Assembly (NCBI GenBank): GCA_019313605.1
Contig: JAFDAW010000253.1
Coordinates: 1-6,110 of the forward strand
DNA: 6,110 nt
Direction of reading: 5' to 3'
Origin: Deltaproteobacteria bacterium
GTDB lineage: Bacteria; Myxococcota_A; UBA9160; SMWR01
Both the position numbers and the translations under genes were made by a program. Under the pieces are notes generated by a model, which searched no databases, was not told the DNA's origin, and was given only the letters and a program-made list of their open reading frames with translations. Positions 1 through 4,971 of the stretch are shown here, one piece after another (the stretch's first letter is position 1; each line of letters begins with the position of its first letter).

Positions 1-129
1 AAACGCGCGAAGGGTCTCCTGGGAGGCCTCGGCGCGCCGCAGGCACTCACCCACGATCTCGACGGAAGAGGTTTTTCGAGCGTCGAGTGCCACGCGAAGC
101 TCGCGAAGAGTCCCGACCCCCTCGGACAT
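1..129 (-). CDS. gatA: Asp-tRNA(Asn)/Glu-tRNA(Gln) amidotransferase subunit A, N-terminal 43 residues (cut by window edge)
   Basis: This is the amidase subunit of the GatCAB complex. It releases ammonia from glutamine so that mischarged Glu-tRNA(Gln) and/or Asp-tRNA(Asn) can be amidated in the cytoplasm. Only the first 43 codons are visible. They read MSEGVGTLRELRVALDAR, followed by a KTSSVEIVGECLRR stretch and ending near LRAF. This is the usual GatA opening helix pair (L.eL...L..r..SsvElv...L.R). The catalytic Ser-Ser-Lys amidase core lies outside the window. The ATG at 129-127 follows the gatC stop directly (TGAATG), and a GGAGGG ribosome-binding site sits just upstream inside gatC, so the two are co-translated. 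The identification rests on the N-terminal pattern plus the gatC neighbour. An unrelated amidase-signature enzyme is unlikely in this position. Confidence 0.88.
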   Translation of the reverse strand, partial: MSEGVGTLRELRVALDARKTSSVEIVGECLRRAEASQETLRAF

Positions 130-435
130 TCAGCCCTCCGCCTCGGTATCAATCACCTTGGGCACGAGGAAGGCGGACCCAGCGGCCTCGGGCGCATTGG
201 CAACGGCGCGGTCGGCGTCCATCGCCACTTCGGGTTGATCCGGGCGAGTCGGCGTGGGCAGCGAAATCGGGTGTGCGGTCGGAACGACTCCGGCCGTATC
301 GATTTCCTGAAGCGTATCGATGTAACCGAGGAAGGATTCGAACTCCCGTACCAGCCGATCGGTCTCCTCATCAGAGAGCGATAGACGAGCGAGCGAAGCC
401 ACGCGCTCTACGTCTGTGCGATTGATACGTGCCAC
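130..435 (-). CDS. gatC: Asp-tRNA(Asn)/Glu-tRNA(Gln) amidotransferase subunit C
   Basis: GatC is the small structural subunit that wraps around GatA and stabilises the GatA-GatB complex during tRNA-dependent amidation. The 101-residue length is typical. Family features seen: an N-terminal helix region V9..ASLARLSLSDEE, a second helix ending YIDTLQEIDT (about 38-47), the VVPTAHP turn (50-56), RPDQP (64-68), and the conserved C-terminal APEAAGSAFLVPKVI stretch (81-95). The start is GTG. A TAG stop lies in the same frame 12 nt upstream, so no earlier start is possible. gatA follows with no gap. There is no convincing Shine-Dalgarno (only an isolated AGG), but a TAGGCT box ends 6 nt before the GTG, which suggests a leaderless transcript. 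gatB is not in the window. Presence of gatCA implies that GlnRS and/or AsnRS is absent or supplemented in this organism. Confidence 0.95.
   Translation of the reverse strand: MARINRTDVERVASLARLSLSDEETDRLVREFESFLGYIDTLQEIDTAGVVPTAHPISLPTPTRPDQPEVAMDADRAVANAPEAAGSAFLVPKVIDTEAEG
134..139 (-). promoter_or_regulatory. Shine-Dalgarno of gatA inside the gatC 3' end
   Basis: Read on the minus strand, GGAGGG is followed by CTGA and then the gatA ATG. The spacing is good for a ribosome-binding site. With the immediately adjacent gatC stop, it fixes the gatA start and indicates coupled translation. Confidence 0.6.
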
Positions 436-441
436 CGGCCG

Positions 442-447
442 AGCCTA
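442..447 (-). promoter_or_regulatory. Candidate -10 box of gatCA (leaderless arrangement)
   Basis: Minus-strand TAGGCT fits the TAnnnT consensus for a -10 element. It is followed by exactly 6 nt (CGGCCG) and then the gatC GTG. A start of transcription about 7 nt past the box would fall on the GTG itself. The -35 is weak: TTCACC lies 15 bp upstream of the box, which is shorter than ideal. This is a sequence inference only. Confidence 0.35.
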
Positions 448-474
448 GCACGGGCTCCAACCGGTGAAGCGTGA

Positions 475-480
475 TAGCCT
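475..480 (+). promoter_or_regulatory. Candidate -10 box of the DEAD-box helicase gene
   Basis: Plus-strand TAGCCT (TAnnnT) is followed by 9 nt and then the ATG at 490. I find no recognisable -35 at 16-18 bp upstream and no Shine-Dalgarno between box and ATG. The mRNA could therefore begin at or within a few bases of the ATG. Weak evidence. Confidence 0.22.
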
Positions 481-489
481 CGCCCGCAC

Positions 490-1950
490 ATGACAGACCT
501 CTCCGACATTTTTGCCAGCCAGCCAGAGGCCGTTCAAGACGGGATTCGCGACCTCGGTTGGAGCGAACCCACACCCGTGCAGGAAAAGGTGCTGCCCCCG
601 ATGGCCGAAGGCCGAGACCTGATCGTCCAGGCGCATACCGGCAGCGGCAAGACCGGGGCCTTCGGGATACCGATCATCGCGCGCCTCGACACTTCGATCG
701 CCGCCTGCCAGGCCCTCGTGATGAGCCCGACCCGCGAACTCGCCAACCAGGTCGCACTCGAAATCGAAACCCTGGGCAAACACGTGGGGGCGAACTGCGT
801 GCCGGTCTATGGCGGAGTGGGATATACCCAACAGCTCGAAGGCTTCGCGGCCGGCGCTCACGTCGTGGTCGGTACACCGGGGCGGATTCTCGACCACCTC
901 GGATCGGGCAATCTCAATTTCGACCAGGTCGGCACATTGGTGCTCGATGAAGCGGACGAACTGCTCTCGCTGGGCTTCTGGCCCGACATGCGCGAGATCC
1001 AAAAGCACCTCCCCAAAGAGAGGCAGTCGTGCCTGTTCTCGGCGACCATTCCCGAGCGCGTGCGTTCGCTGTCTCGCGTATTCCTCAACGATCCGCTGTT
1101 CGTGTCACTTTCGGACGACCAGCTCTCTCCCCAGCAGATCGAACACTACTACGTGGTCACCACCGCCCAGGCGAAAGAGGCGAATCTCGCGCGGATCATC
1201 GAGGATGAGGATCCCGAGAGTGCCATCATCTTCTGCAACACCAAAGACGACGTGCGTTTCGTGACTTCCTATCTGACGAGACGCGGCCTCGATGCGGACC
1301 AGATCTCAGGCGATCTTTCGCAAGTCGCGCGCGAAGACGCGATGCGCCGGATGAAGAATGGTTCACTGCGCTTTCTCGTCGCGACAGACGTGGCGGCGCG
1401 TGGAATCGACATCAGCGATCTCACCCACGTGATCAGCTATTCGGCACCGCAATCCCCCGAAGTCTACGTCCACCGCACGGGACGGACGGGTCGCGCGGGC
1501 AAGGCGGGCGTCGCGATCTCGCTGGTTTCGGGACTCGACATCGGAAACTTCCGCTATCTGCAAAATGTCAACAAGATCGAGATCACGGAGCGCAAGCTCC
1601 CGACGGAAATCGACATCCTCGCGCGGCTGAGAAAGCGCCTCGCCGTGAAGGTCGAACACGAGATCCGATCGCTTCCCGAGCAGGAACGGCGGGCGAAGGT
1701 CGATCGCTACATCCCGATGGTGGAAGATCTGATTTCGACCCCCGACGGAAAACGCGACCTCGCGGCGCTTTGCGCCTTCTACCTGCAGGAGCACAAGCCC
1801 GAGACGACGGTCACCGTTGGCGACGAAGATGCGCCGCCTGCACCCGAAGAGCCTCCCCGCAAGCGCCCCCGCTCGCGGGGATCAAAGTCTGGTGGTAGAT
1901 CGCGATCCGGTGGTGGCTCGCGGGGCAGTAGTCGCCCGCGCAAACGCTGA
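490..1950 (+). CDS. DEAD-box ATP-dependent RNA helicase, DeaD/CsdA type with short basic tail
   Basis: This is a superfamily 2 RNA helicase expected to unwind short RNA duplexes using ATP in the cytoplasm, typically in ribosome assembly, mRNA turnover or cold adaptation. All core motifs are visible in 486 residues: Q motif PTPVQ (27-31), Walker A AHTGSGKT (48-55), PTRELA (80-85), TPGR (129-132), DEAD (153-156), SAT (184-186), IIFCNT (246-251), ATDVAARGID (298-307) and HRTGRTGR (328-335). After the core, residues 367-435 (RKLPTEIDI, LAVKVEHEI, ALCAFYLQEH) resemble the dimerisation segment of E. coli CsdA/DeaD. The long RNA-binding extension of CsdA is missing. Instead there is an acidic/proline linker (445-455) and an Arg/Ser/Gly-rich tail (456-486). 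The ATG is the first possible start because an in-frame TAG lies 15 nt upstream. The gene is divergent from gatCA and convergent with the larE operon. deaD is the likely symbol, but orthology is not proven. Confidence 0.95.
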   Translation: MTDLSDIFASQPEAVQDGIRDLGWSEPTPVQEKVLPPMAEGRDLIVQAHTGSGKTGAFGIPIIARLDTSIAACQALVMSPTRELANQVALEIETLGKHVGANCVPVYGGVGYTQQLEGFAAGAHVVVGTPGRILDHLGSGNLNFDQVGTLVLDEADELLSLGFWPDMREIQKHLPKERQSCLFSATIPERVRSLSRVFLNDPLFVSLSDDQLSPQQIEHYYVVTTAQAKEANLARIIEDEDPESAIIFCNTKDDVRFVTSYLTRRGLDADQISGDLSQVAREDAMRRMKNGSLRFLVATDVAARGIDISDLTHVISYSAPQSPEVYVHRTGRTGRAGKAGVAISLVSGLDIGNFRYLQNVNKIEITERKLPTEIDILARLRKRLAVKVEHEIRSLPEQERRAKVDRYIPMVEDLISTPDGKRDLAALCAFYLQEHKPETTVTVGDEDAPPAPEEPPRKRPRSRGSKSGGRSRSGGGSRGSSRPRKR

Positions 1951-1990
1951 CGCGCGGCAGACCTCCCGGCGAAACCGCAGGCGTCGTCAG
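1947..1990. terminator. Possible weak bidirectional terminator between convergent genes
   Basis: CTGACG (1947-1952) is the reverse complement of CGTCAG (1985-1990). With one bulged base the stem extends to CGC (1953-1955) pairing with GCG (1981-1983). The stem spans the stop codons of both convergent genes. It leaves a long loop of about 25 nt and only a TTT run outside on each side. This is suggestive, well short of a textbook intrinsic terminator. Confidence 0.25.
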
Positions 1991-2838
1991 ATTTCGAACC
2001 AGCGATCCCCATCGCCGACCACCACGAGCGGCATTCCGAAAAAGCGACCGAGATCGGAGCCCAATAGAGGCGACGCCTCGCGTAGCCCCTTCTCGATTTC
2101 GGCCTGTCTCGCGTGCCCTCCGGTGTGAACGATGAGGCCATCGGCGGGCCGAAAAACTTTTCGCTCGTCGCCATCGACACTCACTCCGGCGATCTCACCA
2201 GAAAGGTCGGCCAGTACCAACATCGACTTTCCACCACCGGGTCGGACCAGCAACCAGTCGATCGCGCCGTCCAGGCTGTCGAAACGCCGCAGACAATCGT
2301 GCGCGAGCAAAGCCGCTGGAACCGCGTGCCGGGACCCCGCTACCGCGCCGGGACTCGCCACACATGCGACCGCGAGCCCGGCCTCGTTCACGCCCGCGAG
2401 TGGAGCGACCCGCCAGGGTTGCGTCAATTCGACAGAGCGGAAGCCGCTTTCAGGTCGGCTCCGCCGCACGATCGCATCGCCGGGCAGCGCGCGCGCGAGT
2501 AGCCCTCCCCGGTCGGTGATTGCGGAAGCGGCTGCCAAGATCAACGCGTCTGCGGGAGAGGTGGCTCCGCGATTGCCCGCGAGATTCGCGATCAGCCACG
2601 AAACCGGGACACGTGCCGCGCGGGCCATCGCCTCCATGGTTTCGGCCTGCTGTGGGTAGAAGCGCCGGATCTCCAGCCGCGCCCGCCGGCACGCTTCGGA
2701 TTCCGCCAGCAGGCGAAGCCGCGCTCGCTGCCAGCGCGAGCGGCTGCGATAGGCGGCGTTCAAAGCCACGCGGCATTGGGTCCCCTGATCGAAGCCCAGA
2801 TCGCGAGGCGCTCCCTCACACTCGATCAGCTGGATCAC
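1987..2838 (-). CDS. C45/acyl-transferase-like Ntn-hydrolase homolog, probably catalytically dead
   Basis: The 283-residue protein resembles the C45 family (isopenicillin-N/6-APA acyltransferase-like, related to bile-salt hydrolases). Family members are amidases or acyltransferases that self-cleave to expose an N-terminal Cys. Family-like stretches: GAPRDLGFDQG (9-19), a helix-rich region with MEAMARAARVP (68-78), LAGVNEAGLAV (147-157), SLDGAIDWLL (188-197), SMLVLADLSGEIAGV (205-219) and PADGLIVHTGG (231-241). The expected nucleophile block (C-T/S-S, then G-R-N-x-D-W) reads GATS at 91-94 or ASAI at 104-107, then LLARALPGD. No Cys lies there; the only cysteines are 7, 22, 50, 159 and 182. The usual HTNH is HTGGH. 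Only about 42 residues follow this point, where I would expect roughly 100. It starts with GTG, overlapping the larE stop by 4 nt (GTGA), so it is the second gene of that operon. Family membership is inferred from patterns; the function is unknown. Confidence 0.72.
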   Translation of the reverse strand: MIQLIECEGAPRDLGFDQGTQCRVALNAAYRSRSRWQRARLRLLAESEACRRARLEIRRFYPQQAETMEAMARAARVPVSWLIANLAGNRGATSPADALILAAASAITDRGGLLARALPGDAIVRRSRPESGFRSVELTQPWRVAPLAGVNEAGLAVACVASPGAVAGSRHAVPAALLAHDCLRRFDSLDGAIDWLLVRPGGGKSMLVLADLSGEIAGVSVDGDERKVFRPADGLIVHTGGHARQAEIEKGLREASPLLGSDLGRFFGMPLVVVGDGDRWFEI

Positions 2839-3680
2839 GAATCCGCTCGAAGCTCGCTCGAAATACCGAGGACCTCGTTGAGGGACCCCGTCCGGTAGCC
2901 CTCGAGATCGAGTGAGATCCAGCGAAAACCGAGCGGTTTGATCGCGGAGATGATCGCGCGCGCCATCTTGGGCTCGAGGGCGCGAGCGAGCTCATCGGAA
3001 GCGATTTCGATCCGCGCCAAAGGCCCGTGATGCCGTAGTCGAACCTGGCGGAATCCCAGGGCGCGCAGATTCTCCTCTCCGCGCTCCACCTGAAGCAACC
3101 GTTCGGGCGTCACTTCGGTTCCATACGGAAGTCTCGACGAGAGACACGCGGACGACGGCAGCTCGGCGGTCGGTAAGCCCGCTTCGCGCGAGAGCTGGCG
3201 GATTTCAGCCTTGTCGAGGTTCGCCTCGAGAAACGGCGACAGCACTCCGCGCTCGTCTGCCGCCCGATGGCCGGGTCGGAAATCGCCCGTGTCGTCGACG
3301 TTCACCCCGTACGCGACCGCGTCAAAGCCCATCTCGTCGCGCAGGCTCCCGAGCACATCGAAGAGTTCGGTCTTGCAGTGATAACACCGGTCGGGCGCGT
3401 TCACCCGATAGCGCGGGTTCGAAAGTTCCTGCGTCACCACAAATCGGTGGGGGATGTCGAACTCGCGGGTGACCCGCTCGGCCATCGAGCGGTGGCTCGC
3501 GGGATACGACGGAGACTCCGCGGTGACCGCGAGGGCATCCTCACCCAACACCCGGTGTGCCGCGTAGGCGAGATAACTCGAATCGACGCCGCCCGAAAAA
3601 GCGATCAGCACCCGACCCGCGGCCCGGAGTGCATCATCGAGAGCGGCGCGCTTGGCGCTGAGATCGAGGGAGGCTTCCAC
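2835..3680 (-). CDS. larE: LarE-type ATP-dependent sacrificial sulfur transferase
   Basis: LarE activates the pyridinium-dicarboxylate mononucleotide precursor with ATP and inserts sulfur, making the nickel-pincer nucleotide of lactate racemase and related enzymes. Residues are numbered from the proposed GTG start at 3680 (281 aa, close to the usual ~275). Seen: the PP-loop SGGVDSS (29-35), AESPSYP (54-60), CYHC (99-102), GVNVDDTGDFRPG (125-137), SACLSSRLPYG (177-187) and the C-terminal DLEGYRTGSLNE (258-269). Cys179 matches the sulfur-donating Cys of Lactobacillus LarE. Together with Cys99 and Cys102 it matches the three-Cys subclass reported to bind a [4Fe-4S] cluster. The frame stays open upstream to a TTG at 3746 (303 aa). 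I prefer 3680 because a good promoter ends just before it and the extra residues are not family-like. The stop overlaps the next gene's GTG. No larA, larB or larC is in view. Confidence 0.9.
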   Translation of the reverse strand: MEASLDLSAKRAALDDALRAAGRVLIAFSGGVDSSYLAYAAHRVLGEDALAVTAESPSYPASHRSMAERVTREFDIPHRFVVTQELSNPRYRVNAPDRCYHCKTELFDVLGSLRDEMGFDAVAYGVNVDDTGDFRPGHRAADERGVLSPFLEANLDKAEIRQLSREAGLPTAELPSSACLSSRLPYGTEVTPERLLQVERGEENLRALGFRQVRLRHHGPLARIEIASDELARALEPKMARAIISAIKPLGFRWISLDLEGYRTGSLNEVLGISSELRADS

Positions 3681-3686
3681 GGCGCC

Positions 3687-3715
3687 AAGGTAAGAGTGGG
3701 CTGTCGAGGGGTCAA
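3687..3715 (-). promoter_or_regulatory. Predicted larE promoter (TTGACC, 17 bp, TACCTT)
   Basis: On the minus strand, TTGACC (3715-3710) matches the -35 consensus at 5 of 6 positions. A 17-bp spacer follows, then TACCTT (3692-3687), which keeps the key T, A and final T of a -10 box. The GTG at 3680 starts 7 nt after the box, so transcription would begin at the start codon, giving a leaderless mRNA. If larE really starts at TTG 3746, this match lies inside the gene and would be fortuitous. Confidence 0.5.
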
Positions 3716-3750
3716 CACCCGTCCGACGTGGTCTTGAGCGCACCAACCAC

Positions 3751-3756
3751 TATGCT
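3751..3756 (+). promoter_or_regulatory. Candidate -10 box of ddl
   Basis: TATGCT matches TATAAT at 4 of 6 positions. It would place the transcript start near 3763, giving a leader of about 17 nt that contains the ddl ribosome-binding site. A TTGAGC at 3734-3739 is only 11 bp away, too close to be its -35. I see no better -35, so the call is tentative. Confidence 0.3.
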
Positions 3757-3768
3757 TGCAGCTGGGGT

Positions 3769-3775
3769 AGGGGGG
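3769..3775 (+). promoter_or_regulatory. Shine-Dalgarno of ddl
   Basis: AGGGGGG is followed by AAAG and the ATG at 3780. This purine-rich site at suitable spacing fixes the ddl start. Confidence 0.55.
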
Positions 3776-3779
3776 AAAG

Positions 3780-4886
3780 ATGGACAAGCTCAGGGTCGCT
3801 TTGCTGTTTGGGGGGCGCTCGGTCGAGCACGAGGTCTCGCTCGTCTCGGCGGCTTCGATACTGGGCGCGCTCGATTCCTCCCGCTATGACGTCACCCTCG
3901 TGGCCGTCGACACCGACGGGCATTGGCACCTCGGGGACCCCGCCCTGCCTCCGAGCCCGGCCGCGCTCCAGGCAGCCGTCAAGGGAGAGGAGGTCGATCT
4001 TCCGGTCGCCCCTGGAGAACATACACTGATACCAGTTGGCGAGGCCGATCTGAAGAGCGGCCGAACGTTCGACGTGATCTTCCCGGTGATTCACGGCCGC
4101 GGCGGCGAGGACGGCTCGCTCCAGGGATTACTGGAACTCGCGGGTATTCCCTACGTGGGTGCAGGCGTACTCGGCTCAGCGATCCAGATGGACAAGGAAG
4201 TCTCCAAGCGGCTGCTCGCCGCGGCGGGCCTGCCCATTACGCCGGGGACCTGCGTGCGCGCCAACCAGCTCGGCGACGGCGCCGCAGTCGTGGACGCCCT
4301 GGTCGAGGAACTCGGCACATCGGTCTTCGTGAAGCCCGCGAATCAGGGTTCTTCGGTGGGCATCTCGAAGGTGGAATCCAGAGAAGACCTGCTGCCCGCG
4401 CTGCGCGATGCCGCGCGCTACGACACCAAGATTCTCGTCGAGCGCGCGATTGACGCGAGAGAAATCGAAGTTGCGCTGCTCGGAAACGATCCCATCGAAG
4501 CGTCGATCCCGGGAGAGATTCGCACGCGAAACGCGTTTTACGACTACGACGCCAAATACGTCGACGATGCGACGGAGCTGTTGATCCCGGCGCCTGTCGA
4601 CGAGAGCCTCGCCAATGAGTTGCGCCGATTGGCGGTGGGGGCCGCCGTCGCACTGGAGAGTGCCGGATTGGCGCGGGTCGATTTCCTGCTCGAACGCGAC
4701 ACCGATCAAATCTTCATCAACGAGGTCAACAGCATTCCCGGCTTCACTCAGGGCTCGATGTACCCATTGTTGTGGCAAGCGACGGGGATCCCCTACCCGG
4801 CCCTGCTCGATCGGCTGATCGAACTCGCCCTCGAGCGCCACCGAATCAACGCGGCGCTGGAGACCCGTTACGAACCCACCCGGTAG
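3780..4886 (+). CDS. ddl: D-alanine--D-alanine ligase
   Basis: This is an ATP-grasp ligase that joins two D-alanines in the cytoplasm to make the dipeptide added to UDP-MurNAc-tripeptide in peptidoglycan synthesis. At 368 residues it is of the longer DdlA/VanA-like length. In order: N-terminal GGRSVEHEVS (11-20) with the substrate-binding Glu16, the HGRGGEDGSLQG block (105-116), ATP-grasp KPANQGSSVG (185-194) with the active-site serines, IPGEI (243-247), the omega-loop FYDYDAKY (253-260), RVDFLL (299-304) and EVNSIPGFTQGSMYP (315-329) with metal- and phosphate-binding Glu315 and Asn317. The tyrosine-containing omega loop fits D-Ala-D-Ala specificity, not the D-Ala-D-Lac type of VanA. It has a clear ribosome-binding site, is divergent from larE and converges on the methyltransferase gene. 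No mur or fts genes flank it, so it is a stand-alone ddl. No resistance context is seen. Confidence 0.96.
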   Translation: MDKLRVALLFGGRSVEHEVSLVSAASILGALDSSRYDVTLVAVDTDGHWHLGDPALPPSPAALQAAVKGEEVDLPVAPGEHTLIPVGEADLKSGRTFDVIFPVIHGRGGEDGSLQGLLELAGIPYVGAGVLGSAIQMDKEVSKRLLAAAGLPITPGTCVRANQLGDGAAVVDALVEELGTSVFVKPANQGSSVGISKVESREDLLPALRDAARYDTKILVERAIDAREIEVALLGNDPIEASIPGEIRTRNAFYDYDAKYVDDATELLIPAPVDESLANELRRLAVGAAVALESAGLARVDFLLERDTDQIFINEVNSIPGFTQGSMYPLLWQATGIPYPALLDRLIELALERHRINAALETRYEPTR

Positions 4887-4918
4887 CCGAGCGCTCGGAG
4901 CTGATTGAGGCGCAGCTC
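4887..4918. terminator. Palindrome and small stem-loop after ddl, possible weak terminator
   Basis: A perfect 12-nt palindrome, CCGAGCGCTCGG (4887-4898), begins immediately after the ddl stop. It is followed by a possible hairpin GAGCTG (4898-4903) with CAGCTC (4913-4918) and a 9-nt loop. Neither is followed by a T-run on either strand, so termination here is speculative. The rest of this 85-bp convergent gap shows nothing else. Confidence 0.2.
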
Positions 4919-4971
4919 GTCGACCTCGATCCATCCTGAAGTCCGATGACGGTAGTGCCGGCGAATGCGGG

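Noticed and set aside
445..1008. A minus-strand open frame (187 codons) opposite the helicase N-terminal half
   Set aside because: It mirrors conserved helicase motifs and would cover the gatC/helicase promoter region. No family features are seen.
2132..2659. A plus-strand open frame (175 codons) opposite the Ntn-like gene
   Set aside because: The minus-strand product carries clear family stretches and an operon overlap with larE. The plus-strand product is Arg/Ser/Pro-rich shadow sequence.
3267..3737. A plus-strand open frame (156 codons) opposite larE
   Set aside because: It is antisense to the LarE PP-loop and cysteine motifs, with no recognisable content.
3681..3746. The longer LarE start at TTG 3746
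   Set aside because: TTG is a rare start, and the additional 22 residues do not resemble the family N-terminus. They would also absorb the best promoter match in the window and leave only 33 bp between the divergent genes. It is still possible.
3734..3756. TTGAGC and TATGCT as a complete ddl promoter
   Set aside because: The spacer is only 11 bp, too short for a sigma-70 promoter. Only the -10-like box was kept, at low confidence.
4868..4971. Minus-strand reading with a protein-like ending (ELRLNQLRALGYRVGS) just after the methyltransferase stop, considered as a frameshifted extension or gene remnant
   Set aside because: The methyltransferase already ends in a natural-looking VHVVAIR. The upstream part of this frame is Arg/His-rich noise, and it runs into the antisense of the ddl end. 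A shift by frameshift cannot be shown from one sequence.
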